NCBI GenBank assembly: GCA_963989245.1
Contig: OZ022349.1
Location: 949,000-1,012,999, forward strand
Reading direction: 5' to 3'
Length of the DNA: 64,000 bases
From: Nansenia antarctica
Taxonomy: Eukaryota; Chordata; Actinopteri; Argentiniformes; Microstomatidae
Positions 1-14,200 of this stretch are shown piece after piece; position 1 is the first letter of the stretch, and the number at the start of each line of letters is the position of its first letter. The notes under the pieces are model-generated. The model searched no databases. It saw only the letters and a list, made by a program, of their open reading frames with translations, and was not told the origin of the DNA. The position numbers were made by a program, and so were the translations under genes.

Positions 1-222
1 ACTGCACTCTGAGATACCGTAAACACTGTAATATACTGCACTCTGAGATACCGTAAATACTGTAATATACTGCACTCTGAGACACCGTAAATACTGTAAT
101 ATACTGCACTCTGAGATACCGTAAATACTGTAATATACTGCACTCTGAGATACCGTAAATACTGTAATATACTGCACTCTGAGATACCGTAAATACTGTA
201 ATATACTGCACTCTGAGATACC
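1..222. repeat. 34-bp minisatellite
   Basis: About 6.5 copies of a 34-bp unit starting ACTGCACTCTGAGATACCGT. Extends off the left edge. Confidence 0.9.
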
Positions 223-225
223 GGG

Positions 226-395
226 GGGGGGTGGCTGTGGCTCAGGAGGTAGAGCCGGCGTCTAATGATCGCAAAGTCGGCAGATCGGCGGTTTGAACCC
301 CGGCTGGCCACATGTCGAGGTGTCCTTGGGCAAGACACTGAACCCCAAATTGCTCCCAGTGAGCGGGCCGGCGCCTTGCATGTTGCATGCAGCCC
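226..395 (+). mobile_element. tRNA-derived SINE (family 1)
   Basis: A-box TGGCTCAGGAGG, B-box GGTTTGAACCCC, then CTTGGGCAAGACACTGAACC and GAGCGGGCCGGCGCCTTGCA. Same family at 16163, 23158, 24180 and 26791. Confidence 0.75.
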
Positions 396-2115
396 AGTTT
401 GCGCAGTTGCGGTTCAGCGCGTCATGTACGGGTCAACCTGAGTGACGTCATGTAGTGTAGTGATGGGGTCCCATGTTGTGCAGTAGGTGCCCTTTTTTTC
501 TTTTCGCCCCCCCTGCCCTTCAAACAGCCTGAGTCCGCCACTGGTGATGTGTATGATGCTTGATGTGTATGGGGGGTGGATCAGATGACGCCAATATTCA
601 ACGAGGGAAGTTATGAAGTTATGAAGGGTGTATGTATGGTGCCAGGGAGAAGCCCTGTGTCACTTTGTGCCGAGATAAATCCTCTGACACCAGTGTGACG
701 AGGCGCGGCAGACATCTGACAGAGCTGCCAAGTCTCACGCTTTTGGCCGTGAGACACACGCATTTCAACCACTTCTCACGCTCTCACGTCACGCCACACG
801 CCTCAAATTTCTCACGCCGAGAAATAACAATTGTTTTACGGGACTTTTATTTTTAGAAATTCCTTTAAAGAAAGCTACCGGACATGAGATTCGTGGCATC
901 TTTCTGCACGCGCGTTAACTTGAGTCTGAGTGCTGATGGAAGAACCTGTGTTCACGCGAGCTGCATGTAAAAACGTAGCAAGCAGTGTTGCCAGATTGGG
1001 CTACTTTTGGTCACACTGGACGGGTGGATTCGGCAGATTTTAGACTGGTTGGGCTGGACATTGTCAATTCCGTCTGGCAACCGTGGTAGCAAAATATGTG
1101 CCTGGTAGCCTACTGGACTGGGTTGCACCAATTTGGCGTAAGTCATTAGTAAATGCAGGCATTTAGTAGTTACTAAACCCCTAGTTGTTACTAGCTAGTT
1201 TCAAACTAGTTGTTTACTTATTTCGGTTGCACCAAGCCAAACTTTTGCCAATCTTAGCTAGTAAATACTCAGTTTTGGTAACTGTTTTCTGTTTCTCTAC
1301 TGTAACAACCAGGTACATTATTATTATTAATAATAATAATAATAATAATTATAATAATAATAATTACAATTTACAATACAAATACAACAATTGGAGGTCC
1401 CTCAAAAAAAGACAAAATCACCCACCAAGCCCTCATTCTGACCCAGGAAAAACCCTGGTATGTACTGTATAACATGATAGCCATCTATGAGCAATGCACT
1501 GTATATAAGATGATGACCAAGGGTCTTTCTGCTGCTGACCAAGGGGCTGAGTCCTGTTGATGGGGCCCAATTTTCTTTTAGACTCTGTAGGCTACTGTAT
1601 TAGTTTATTAAGATTTCATAAATATGATATTGTTTGAATTTCTGTCTTTTATAAAATGTTAATTATTTTCATTTCTTGTGCTGGTTTATTATGAACAACA
1701 TGTAAAATTGCAGGAAACTAGCACAAATAATTGGGTGGGAGAGAGGGGCTGCTGCTGCCAAAACGTGCACAGTTTTGGGTCGCTCCACCGCCAAAACATC
1801 TCACTCCAAACTTTTGTTGAAAGAAGTCCATTTGGTTACAGCCTGGCAGAGCATCACCATGGTTACAGTACAGGCCTGGCAGAACATCACCATGGTTACA
1901 GCACAGGCCTGGCAGAGCATCACCAGAGGAGATAACCAGTGTCTGGTGGGGTCAGGGGTCACAGATTTTGCATGCAAAGGATTGTCGACCAAATACTAAA
2001 TACATATGAGTACTTTATTTGAATATGATATGACAGTGGGACTATGTTTAAAACATGTAGTACTTTCTAAACCCAATCAGAATAAAAACAACCTTAGAGC
2101 TAGAAGAAGACACAA
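396..2115. other. No gene recognised
   Basis: Downstream of SLC4A1. Contains an (AAT)n patch at about 1318-1375 and a short 28-bp direct repeat near 1843-1922 (CATCACCATGGTTACAG). Short open frames lack codon support. Confidence 0.5.
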
Positions 2116-2484
2116 TGTGACACGGTCTGGTGAAAGGGGCAACAAGTCGGCAACCAATCAAAGTGTTCCGACTTCTATCTTGTATCTTGAAACACGGAAC
2201 TACGTTTCAACGTTGTTGAGAATCACAACACAAACTCGCTAGTCAAGCCAAAATACTGCAACAACGCAATGGATTGGGTGAGTAATCCCCACTGCTACCT
2301 AGTTAACTATAACACTACTTTACATTGTTAGCAGGCTCACAAAACAAACAGTGTTAGTTGACTAGCGATGTGTCATTGATTTTCAACAACACTCAAATGT
2401 ATTTACTATTTTATTTTTAGAAATAAACTTTTTTACATTAAATGGGCTGCCGGCTTGCGGCCCAGCTGACCAGACCGTGTCACA
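2116..2484. mobile_element. Palindromic MITE
   Basis: Terminal inverted repeat TGTGACACGGTCTGG / CCAGACCGTGTCACA, with more inverted sequence inside (CGTTGTTGAGAATCA near 2211 against TGATTTTCAACAAC near 2375). Related copy at 10342-10732. Confidence 0.75.
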
Positions 2485-2781
2485 AACGCTTCCTCTAGAG
2501 GGAGGAGCTATGTACAGCAAACGTATGCAAATGTGAATATTGGACTTTACAGCAGACTAATTGACATTTTTCAGTAATAAATATAGAACTTATATATTAT
2601 TATATATTTAACTTAATATTTTAAATATAATATAAGGGTGATGTCAAAGGCACGTTTCGGCCTCACATTTTCAAAAGCGCTCAAAAAAGTCTGTATGTCA
2701 AGTATAAGTTAATATAGTAATAGAATAAAACACGTTCAGCTGTGTCAGGTCTAGATAGAGGACTACAGAGGGGCAGGGTTG

Positions 2782-2862
2782 TTACAGCGGCATCTGAGAC
2801 TCGTTGTACACGTCCTGGCCAGGCTCCTCCTCGAACGTCACCTTGGCGTCATCGGCATCCAG
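2782..2862 (-). CDS. slc4a1: SLC4A1 last coding exon (cytoplasmic tail)
   Basis: 26 codons and TAA. LDADDAKVTFEEEPG followed by an acidic tail matches the LDADDAK tail of AE1. In mammals an acidic motif here has been proposed to bind carbonic anhydrase II. Confidence 0.93.
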   Translation of the reverse strand: MDADDAKVTFEEEPGQDVYNESQMPL

Positions 2863-5800
2863 CTGAAACACACCACAACAAAACAGCCCAGAGTTACAAC
2901 CTGGGGGGTGCAGACATACGGGCCAACCTGAGGAGGGGCAGACATACGGGCCAACCTGGGGGGTGCAGACATACGGGCCAACCTGAGGAGGGGCAGACAT
3001 ACGGGCCAACCTGGGGGGTGCAGACATACGGGCCAACCTGGGGAGTGCAGACATACGGGCCAACCTGGGGAGGTGCGTCAGACATACGGGCCAACCTGGG
3101 GAGGTGCGTCAGACATACGGGCCAACCTGGGGAGGTGTGTCAGACATACAGGCCAACCTGGGGAGTGCAGACATACGGGCCAACCACTGGATGTTGTGTT
3201 TGTATGTATGTGTACATAGAAGTACAGGATATGCACCAAGCAACCTACGCCGGTAGAACATTAAAAACTAAACTGGTTTATGACACGGAGCAGAGTACGC
3301 TGTGTCTGTGCTGCACAGTGTGTTACCCTGGTTACCCTGGTTACCCTGGTGTGTGTTACCCTGGTGTGTGTTACCCTGGTTACCCCGGTGTGTGTTTCCC
3401 TGGTTACCCTGGTGTGTGTTACCCCGGTTACCCTGGTGTGTGTTACCATGGTTACCCTGGTTACCCTGGTGTGTGTTACCCTGGTTACCTTGGTGTGTGT
3501 TACCGTGGTTACCTTGGTGTGTGTTACCCTGGTTACCCTGGTGTGTGTTGCCATGGTTACGTACACATTTCATCTCCATCTCAGTGAAGAGGCGTCCGGT
3601 CATGAACATGCGCAGCGGGATGGTGAGGATGAGGACGAAGGGCAGCGCCAGGGAGGCGGGGCTGGACTTGATGATCCACAGGACCACCAGACACACCAGC
3701 TGGATCACCGTGAACACGTGCATCCTGCTGGTACTCACCTGGGGGGAGGGAGGGATTCAAAAAAAGACACCACATACAGTATAAAAACATACAATATACA
3801 ACAAACAAGCAACAGAAACAGAGACTTCTACTGCCCCCCTTGTTTCTCTGTTTCTCCATGTTATATATATATATATATATTTGTATTTTTAAAAAAGTGT
3901 TTCCCTTCTATCACGGAGACTGCCAATGGCCCCTGGCCTGAGCTAGATTACTCTTCCTGCTACGACTGGTGGATTGATGATTCACTTACTTAATCAAATG
4001 TATCGATTGTCAGTCGCTTTGGAATAAGGCGTCTGCTAAATGCCAAACATGTAAATGTATGTGACAGTTGATCATGTGACAGTTGATCATGTGACAGTTG
4101 GTCATGTGACAGTTGATCATGTGACGGTTGATCATGTGACGGTTGATCATGTGACGGTTGATCATGTGACAGTTGATCATGTGACAGTTGATGATGTGAC
4201 AGTTGATCATGTGACAGTTGATGATGTGACAGTTGATCATGTGACAGTTGGTCATGTGACAGTTGATCATGTGACGGTTGATCATGTGACGGTTGATCAT
4301 GTGACGGTTGATCATGTGACGGTTGATCATGTGACAGTTGATCATGTGACGGTTGATGATGTGACAGTTGATCATGTGACAGTTGGTCATGTGACGGTTG
4401 ATCATGTGACGGTTGATCATGTGACGGTTGATCATGTGACGGTTGATCATGTGACGGTTGATCATGTGACGGTTGGTCATGTGACGGTTGATCATGTGAC
4501 GGTTGATGATGTGACAGTTGATCATGTGACAGTTGGTCATGTGACGGTTGATCATGTGACGGTTGATCATGTGACGGTTGATCATGTGACGGTTGATCAT
4601 GTGACGGTTGATCATGTGACGGTTGATCATGTGACAGTTGGTCATGTGACAGTTGGTCATGTGACAGTTGATCATGTGACAGTTGATCATGTGACAGTTG
4701 ATCATGTGACAGTTGGTCATGTGACAGTTGATCATGTGACAGTTGGTCATGTGACAGTTGATCATGTGCCAGTTGATGATGTGACAGTTGGTCATGTGAC
4801 AGTTGGTCATGTGACGGTTTACCCTGGTGGCGTAGGGCTCGTTGGGGTGGTACTTCTTGGGGACCAGCAGCAGCAGGATGCGGTCCCACAGCTGCACCCC
4901 GTTCAGAGACGTGATCCCCATGTAGAGGAAGATCCCAAACAGGGCCGCCATGGGGATCATCTTCAGCAGCGGCTCCATGAGGATGGACAGGCCTGGGGGA
5001 GACAAAGGTGCATTCGTAAATACGCTCTGGAAATCTGCTCGTTTACATTTACATTTTTGGCATTTAGCAGACGCCTTATTCCAAAGCGACTTACAAACAA
5101 TACATTTGATTAAGTAAGTGAATCATCAATCCACCAGTCGTAGCAGGAAGAGTAATCTAGCTCAGGCCCGGGGCCATTGGCAGTCTCAGTGATAGAAGGA
5201 ACCCCCCCCCCCAATTAAAAAAAATAATATATAATATATATATAATTTGATTATATATATATATAGACACTGGAGAAACAGAGAAACAGTACAAGGGGGG
5301 CAGTAGAAGTCTTAGGGGACACAGTAAAGATCATAGGTAACAGGGTCAAAGGTCACCACTCACCGACGAGCAGAGCCACCACGATCCCGCTGATCCGCTG
5401 TTCCAGAACCTTCTCTATCTCCGGCTTGGTCCCCTTGGTCATGACGGTCAGGGCGTTGGCGTGGGTTACGGACCGCACCGTGGCGGCGCTGAGCCAGGGC
5501 ATGCCGAACAGCGCCGCGCAGCCGCCCATGCCCACCAGGATCAGCAGGTCAAAGTGGAACCCGGAGCCTTTCACCATCTTCCTCTCTGGCTTACTCACTA
5601 TCAGCCTGACACACGGAGACGGAGAGGTTAGGTCACATAGAGGAGGTGACATAGAGGAGGTGACATAGAGGAGGTCACATAGAGGAGGTCACATAGAGGA
5701 GGTCACATAGAGGAGGTCACATAGAGGAGGTCACATAGAGGAGGTGACATAGAGGAGGTGACATAGAGGAGGTGACATAGAGGAGGTCACATAGAGGAGG

Positions 5801-8800
5801 TGACATAGAGGAGGTCACATAGAGGAGGTGACATAGAGGAGGTCACATAGAGGAGGTGACATAGAGGAGGTCACATAGAGGAGGTGACATAGAGGAGGTC
5901 ACATAGAGGAGGTGACATAGAGGAGGTGACATAGAGGAGGTGACATAGAGGAGGTCACATAGAGGAGGTGACATAGAGGAGGTGACATAGAGGAGGTGAC
6001 ATAGAGGAGGTGACATAGAGGAGGTGACATAGAGGAGGTGACATAGAGGAGGTGACATAGAGGAGGTGACATAGAGGAGGTGACATAGAGGAGGTCACAT
6101 AGAGGAGGTGACATAGAGGAGGTGACATAGAGGAGGTCACATAGAGGAGGTGACATAGAGGAGGTGACATAGAGGAGGTGACATAGAGGAGGTGACATAG
6201 AGGAGGTGACATAGAGGAGGTGACATAGAGGAGGTCACATAGAGGAGGTGACATAGAGGAGGTGACATAGAGGAGGTGACATAGAGGAGGTCACATAGAG
6301 GAGGTGACATAGAGGAGGTGACATAGAGGAGGTGACATAGAGGAGGTGACATAGAGGAGGTGACATAGAGGAGGTCACATAGAGGAGGTGACATAGAGGA
6401 GGTGACATAGAGGAGGTGACATAGAGGAGGTGACATAGAGGAGGTGACATAGAGGAGGTCACATAGAGGAGGTGACATAGAGGAGGTCACATAGAGGAGG
6501 TGACATAGAGGAGGTCACATAGAGGAGGTCACATAGAGGAGGTGACATAGAGGAGGTGACATAGAGGAGGTGACATAGAGGAGGTCACATAGAGGTCACA
6601 TAGAGGAGGTCACATAGAGGAGGTCACATAGAGGAGGTGACATAGAGGAGGTCACATAGAGGAGGTGACATAGAGGAGGTGACATAGAGGAGGTGACATA
6701 GAGGAGGTCACATAGAGGAGGTGACATAGAGGAGGTGACATAGAGGAGGTGACATAGAGGAGGTCACATAGAGGAGGTGACATAGAGGAGGTCACATAGA
6801 GGAGGTCACATAGAGGAGGTCACATAGAGGAGGTCACATAGAGGTCACATAGAGGAGGTCACATAGAGGAGGTGACATAGAGGAGGTGACATAGAGGAGG
6901 TGACATAGAGAAGGTGACATAGAGGAGGTGACATAGAGGAGGTGACATAGAGGAGGTCACATAGAGGAGGTGACATAGAGGAGGTGACATAGAGGAGGTG
7001 ACATAGAGGAGGTCACATAGAGGAGGTCACATAGAGGAGGTCACATAGAGGAGGTCACATAGAGGAGGTGACATAGAGGAGGTCACATAGAGGAGGTGAC
7101 ATAGAGGAGGTGACATAGAGGAGGTCACATAGAGGAGGTGACATAGAGGAGGTGACATAGAGGAGGTGACATAGAGGAGGTCACATAGAGGAGGTGACAT
7201 AGAGGAGGTGACATAGAGGAGGTCACATAGAGGAGGTGACATAGAGGAGGTGACATAGAGGAGGTCACATAGAGGAGGTGACATAGAGGAGGTGACATAG
7301 AGGAGGTGACATAGAGGAGGTGACATAGAGGAGGTGACATAGAGGAGGTGACATAGAGGAGGTGACATAGAGGAGGTGACATAGAGGAGGTGACATAGAG
7401 GAGGTCACATAGAGGAGGTGACATAGAGGAGGTCACATAGAGGAGGTGACATAGAGGAGGTCACATAGAGGAGGTGACATAGAGGAGGTGACATAGAGGA
7501 GGTGACATAGAGGAGGTGACATAGAGGAGGTGACATAGAGGAGGTCACATAGAGGAGGTGACATAGAGGAGGTGACATAGAGGAGGTGACATAGAGGAGG
7601 TGACATAGAGGAGGTGACATAGAGGAGGTGACATAGAGGAGGTGACATAGAGGAGGTGACATAGAGGAGGTCACATAGAGGAGGTGACATAGAGGAGGTG
7701 ACATAGAGGAGGTGACATAGAGGAGGTGACATAGAGGAGGTGACATAGAGGAGGTCACATAGAGGAGGTCACATAGAGGAGGTGACATAGAGGAGGTGAC
7801 ATAGAGGAGGTGACATAGAGGAGGTGACATAGAGGAGGTGACATAGAGGAGGTGACATAGAGGAGGTCACATAGAGGAGGTGACATAGAGGAGGTGACAT
7901 AGAGGAGGTCACATAGAGGAGGTCACATAGAGGAGGTGACATAGAGGAGGTCACATAGAGGAGGTGACATAGAGGAGGTCACATAGAGGAGGTCACATAG
8001 AGGAGGTCACATAGAGGAGGTGACATAGAGGAGGTGACATAGAGGAGGTCACATAGAGGAGGTGACATAGAGGAGGTCACATAGAGGAGGTTACATAGAG
8101 GAGGTGACATAGAGGAGGTCACATAGAGGAGGTGACATAGAGGAGGTGACATAGAGGAGGTCACATAGAGGAGGTGACATAGAGGAGGTGACATAGAGGA
8201 GGTCACATAGAGGAGGTCACATAGAGGAGGTGACATAGAGGAGGTGACATAGAGGAGGTGACATAGAGGAGGTGACATAGAGGAGGTGACATAGAGGAGG
8301 TCACATAGAGGTCACATAGAGGAGGTGACATAGAGGAGGTCACATAGAGGAGGTGACATAGAGGAGGTGACATAGAGGAGGTGACATAGAGGAGGTGACA
8401 TAGAGGAGGTGACATAGAGGAGGTGACATAGAGGAGGTGACATAGAGGAGGTGACATAGAGGAGGTGACATAGAGGAGGTCACATAGAGGAGGTGACATA
8501 GAGGAGGTGACATAGAGGAGGTGACATAGAGGAGGTCACATAGAGGAGGTGACATAGAGGAGGTGACATAGAGGAGGTCACATAGAGGAGGTCACATAGA
8601 GGAGGTCACATAGAGGAGGTCACATAGAGGAGGTGACATAGAGGAGGTGACATAGAGGAGGTGACATAGAGGAGGTGACATAGAGGAGGTCACATAGAGG
8701 AGGTCACATAGAGGAGGTCACATAGAGGAGGTGACATAGAGGAGGTGACATAGAGGAGGTCACATAGAGGAGGTCACATAGAGGAGGTGACATAGAGGAG

Positions 8801-11059
8801 GTGACATAGAGGAGGTGACATAGAGGAGGTGACATAGAGGAGGTGACATAGAGGAGGTGACATAGAGGAGGTCACATAGAGGAGGTGACATAGAGGAGGT
8901 CACATAGAGGAGGTGACATAGAGGAGGTGACATAGAGGAGGTCACATAGAGGAGGTGACATAGAGGAGGTGACATAGAGGAGGTGACATAGAGGAGGTGA
9001 CATAGAGGAGGTGACATAGAGGAGGTCACATAGAGGAGGTGACATAGAGGAGGTGACATAGAGGAGGTGACATAGAGGAGGTCACATAGAGGAGGTGACA
9101 TAGAGGAGGTGACATAGAGGAGGTCACATAGAGGAGGTGACATAGAGGAGGTGACATAGGGATTCATAGGATTCATGGGATTCATGAGTGAGTTAGGTAA
9201 AAGGCAATGGTAGGTAAACATGAATCAACAGCAGTGCTCTGGACAGCATTGCTGCCCTCTGGTGGGCCACAAGGGTACTGCAAGTGGGCCGTCAAATCAT
9301 GGGCAACAAAAATGTTTTATTGAACATAAAAAAAAAAAAAAATATTCATGGTACTGTATTTTTTAACCCTAAACTTTCCAAAATGCATCATCAGTGTGAT
9401 ACCGATAGACAGGAACTTATGGAGAATAATGATGAGACACCCCCAAAAAATTGGACGGGTGCATAAAATGCCTGGGTGGGCTGTGGATACTTTTGAGATT
9501 TTTAAGTGGGCCTTGAGTCCAAAAAGGTTGGGAACCGCGGCTGTATTATAGAACATAACAAGGCTGCTGTACATTAGGTGCCACTTTCACACATTTCCGT
9601 CAGTTACTAATTCTTCAGTCATTCATTCAGTCATTCAGTCATTCATTCAGTCATTCATTCAGTCATTCAGTCATTCATTCATTCAGTCATTCATTCAGTC
9701 ATTCATTCAGTCATTCATTCAGTCATTCATTCAGTCATTCATTCAGTCATTCAGTCATTCATTCATTCAGTCATTCATTCAGTCATTCATTCAGTCATTC
9801 ATTCATTCATTCATTCAGTCATTCATTCATTCAGTCATTCATTCAGTCATTCATTCATTCATTCAGTCATTCATTCAGTCATTCATTCAGTCATTCATTC
9901 AGTCATTCATTCAGTCATTCATTCAGTCATTCATTCAGTCATTCATTCATTCAGTCATTCATTCAGTCATTCATTAATTCAGTCATTCTGTCATTCATTC
10001 AGTCATTCATTCATTCAGTCATTCATTCAGTCATTCATTCAGTCATTCATTCAGTCATTCATTCATTCAGTCATTCATTCAGTCATTCATTCAGTCATTC
10101 ATGTCACAGCTGCCTCCCCCGTCACTCACGTGGTGATCTGAGACTCGAGGAAGATGAGGATGAAGACGAGGAAGCCGGGGACGACGCAGGCGAACATCAG
10201 CCAGACGGGGAAGGGCTTGTGCTCTCCGAAGGGGTTGATGAGCCAGCCTCGCGCCGCAGGGTTGGACACCGTCAGGCCCCGTGGCACCACCAGCTTCTAC
10301 AGGGACGTTTCACAAACATGTGTGTTGTTGTTTAGACTGTCTGTGACACGTTCTGATGCTTTGGTCCTCATGTCGGCATCTGATGTAATGATCAGACTTT
10401 TCTTTTGAAAAGTGTGAATACGTTTCCGCGTTGTTGAAAATCAATGACACATCGCTAGTCAGCTAACCCAGCTTGTTTTGTGAGCCTGCTGACAATGTAA
10501 TGTAGTGTTGTAGTTAACTAGGTAACAATGTAAAGTAGTGTTGTAGTTAACTAGGTAGCAGTGGGGGGATTACTCACACAATCCATTGCGTTGTTGCAGT
10601 GTTTTGGCTCGACTAGCGAGTTTGTGTCGTGATTCTCAACAACGTTGTAACGTAGTTCCGTGTTTCAAAAGAAAAGTCTGAACATTTTGATTGGTTGCCG
10701 ACATGCGGACCAAACGATCAGACTGTGTCACATTTGGTCTTGTTTAAAATCGAGTGTTGTTGAACAGAAGGAGCCTGTTGGTGTTAGAGACGCAGACTGA
10801 CCTGGGTGTAGGCGTCCTCTATGTTGATGTCTATCAGCACCATGAGGAAGATGGCGATGGGGACGCCAAAGTCTCCCATCAAGCGCCTGATCTGAGAGGT
10901 GAAGATTTTCAATACTTACTTTTTAAATTTAGACATGGCAATTTAAATTATTATTTCATACCCATTGACATCATTGCACTCCTACTCCAGTGAGGATTCT
11001 GGCCTGAATAATAATCCAAGCACATTGATTTTACATTTCTATCTTTTTAAATGCTGCTT

Positions 11060-11132
<73 letters not shown>

Positions 11133-11215
11133 AAAGAAACTGAAACATGTATAAATGTTCATATGTATATATATATACACGTATATGTAAGATACTGAAG
11201 CATGTCTAAATGTTC

Positions 11216-11257
<42 letters not shown>

Positions 11258-14200
11258 ATATGTAAGAAACTGAAACATGTATAAATGTTCATCTTCATTG
11301 TCTATAGTGCACAGCGGCCCTCTCATATCTAAATGTTCATCCTCAGTGTCTATAGTGCAAAGCGGCCCTCTCATGTATAAATGTAATAAACTGAAGCATG
11401 TATAAATGTAATAAACTGAAGCATGTATAAATGTAATAAACTGAAACATGTATAATGTTCATCCTCAGTGTCTATAGTGCACAGCGGCCCTCTCATGTCT
11501 AAATGTTCATCCTCAGTGTCTATAGTGCACAGCGGCCCTCTCCTCTCACCTTGCCAGGCAGGAAGGTTCCGTTCTTAAACTGGCGCAGGAAGAAGGCGAT
11601 GAAGAAGCACCCCAGCATCAGACACATGGAGAGCAGGGCGGTGTTGGGGTAGGACCTGGCGTGGATCACCCTGAGGGTGGTGGAGTTGCCTGAGCTGTTG
11701 TCGTAGACGTGGTCGTAGCTCACGTGGAAAGGGTTGTCCACCGTGTCGTTCAGATGCTCGTAGTTGAGGATCAGCGGGTGGGCCTTGAAGATCTAGAGCC
11801 CAGAGACCAGATCAGGAACATGTCATCAGGGGGAGATGGATTTGATTTGGATTGTACAAAACCATTCCCTTTTGTTTGATATTGAGGACTGCCAAACATC
11901 ATCTTATGGTCTTATGAATGAATGAATGAATGAATTAATTAATTAATTAATCGTTTCATGACCACACGACCAAAGTCGGTGGAATTTGTTGTCGGTACAG
12001 ATGGAAAAAACTCAAACACATCAAACATACACACTATCATGGGGTAGTGGTGGTCTAGTGGATAGTGAGTTGGACTTGGGATCGGAAGGTTGTGAGTTCA
12101 AATCCCGCCTGAAGCCACACCACTACTAGTGTGCCCTTGGGTAAGGCACTTAGCCCTCAGTTACTCCAGGGGGAATGTCCCTGTAATTCGTAATTGTAAG
12201 TCGCTTTGGATAAAAGTGTCTGCTAAATGGCAAAATTAATTAAAATTAATTAATTAATTAATTAACTATCACAATGGACTATGTACACACATAACTACAA
12301 GACAAATGCAGGGTATCTTTAGTATGATTGAGGGGGAAATGTAATGTAATGTAATGTAGTGTGATGTGATGTAGTGTGATGTGATGTGTACCCTGCCCAG
12401 CTTGGCGAAGGTCTCGTAGATGAAGATGAGGGAGATGAGGATGGAGAAGATCTCCTGGGTGAACCGGGAGATGTAGCGGACCAGGAAGCTGCCCTCGAAG
12501 GCCACGATCACCACCACGATGACCACCAGCCACGCGCCCACCCACACCCGCCCCACGATGTACTCGATGCCCTGGGACTGGCAGAACTGGAGGGGGAGGA
12601 GGTAGGAGGGAGGTACTCAGAATGGTTAGGTTAGATTAGATTAGATTAGATTAGATTAGATTAGATTAGATAAAATTAGATTAGATTAGATTAGATTTAT
12701 TGTCCCCAGGGGGAAATTCATTTTCACACCACTGTACAGTATACATATATACATACAACACCGTATAACACAGACAACAACAACAGACAGTACTACACAT
12801 GACAGATACACAAGTACACACACTCAGCGCGGTCTGTTATTTAAGGCAACAATGGCTGCGGGGATCAGGCTTTTGCCAAAGCGAGCCCTTTTGCACCTTA
12901 GTGTTCTGTTACTGATGGTCAATGGCATTATCATGCATTATACATATCTTATTCACAAATACATCTATTTCATAATAAGCCTTCTAACAGTGCTTTAATG
13001 TGTAGAATATCAATATGAAACACAACCCCGGTCTATGTTACATTTTTGACATTTAGCAGATGCTTTTATCCAAAGCGACTTACAACAAAGTACATTTGTC
13101 TAAAGTAAATGAATCATCTATAAATCATCAAGTCATCACAAGAAACAGTCTATGCTAGGAGCAGGTGGCCTGGGCAGTCACAATGCTGAAGAAGGAAGGT
13201 TAGAATAGAGACACTACGAGAGGGGCGGTGGGGGGGTGAAGAGGTCTACAAAACAGTCATGAATCGAATTGGCGATGTTCTCCACAGCGCTATCGATACA
13301 GTATCACGTTGTATGGACATGACAGATCATGATGACATGACATGACATGACAGGCTGAATTCTCATTTTATGCACCCAGATTGTGTCTCACTGCCAGTTT
13401 ACATTAGAGATGCAACCTCAGCACATATGTGACGCGATCTGGTGGAATGACCAAAGAGCAAAGTAATTTTTCTGTTTTTTACATATGCTTAAACTACAGA
13501 TTGTAAGCTTTCAAATGATGCATCATACATTGAAATTGGAAACAAATTGAAGACGACATGAGTATTTGAAAGTTGCTACACCTGAAATCACTAAGCAGAG
13601 AAAATCCCCTTCAAAGATGTTGTTTTTTTCTCACCTTCACAGCCAGGTAATGGGCGGTAACAATATCTGGTTAACTCCACCCCCAACCACTCAGCTGTCA
13701 ATATGTCAGTGTTACTCACTGGGTCAGACAGCTACAGTATAGCTAACGAGTGGGTAGTTCAAAACCTTAACTTGTGTCTGGTGACAAAAAAACGAAATCA
13801 GATTTTTATTTTTCAAAAATGCAAATTTGAAGCCTTTGCCCTTTGACTAAAAACCCATCTTTTTAATATTGCCTTTAAATTACTAAATGATTAAATGATG
13901 ATTATATAATGATTAAAGCACTTTGAGCTGCAACGTTTGCAGGAAAAGCGCTATACAAATAAAGTTATTATTATTATTATGAAACACGAGGAGGGTACAT
14001 CAGTGATAGTAGTATATAGCTCTACAGAGGAGAGGAACATCAGGGATAGTAGTATATAGCTCTACAGGTTAGAGGAACATCAGGGATAGTAGTATATATC
14101 GCTACAGAGGAGAGGCGTCACTCACGGCGTAGAAGGCCTCCTCGAACACCAGCAGCGGGCCGGAGAAGCCGATGACCAGGACGGGCTGGGCGGCGACGCA

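Noticed and set aside
228..300. tRNA gene
   Set aside because: A and B boxes are present, but no cloverleaf or anticodon arm; the sequence is a multi-copy SINE head. Same for 12041, 32955 and 49018.
4010..5113. Open frames of 300-350 codons on both strands
   Set aside because: They are translations of a 15-bp tandem array; the frame stays open because the period is a multiple of three. The only real coding part is SLC4A1 exon 15.
5629..9158. CRISPR-like regular repeats
   Set aside because: Units are directly adjacent with no spacers, and the genome is eukaryotic.
5843..9221. Many open frames of 60-150 codons with a repeated SSMSPPLC pattern
   Set aside because: Products of the 14-bp array, with no sequence outside the repeat.
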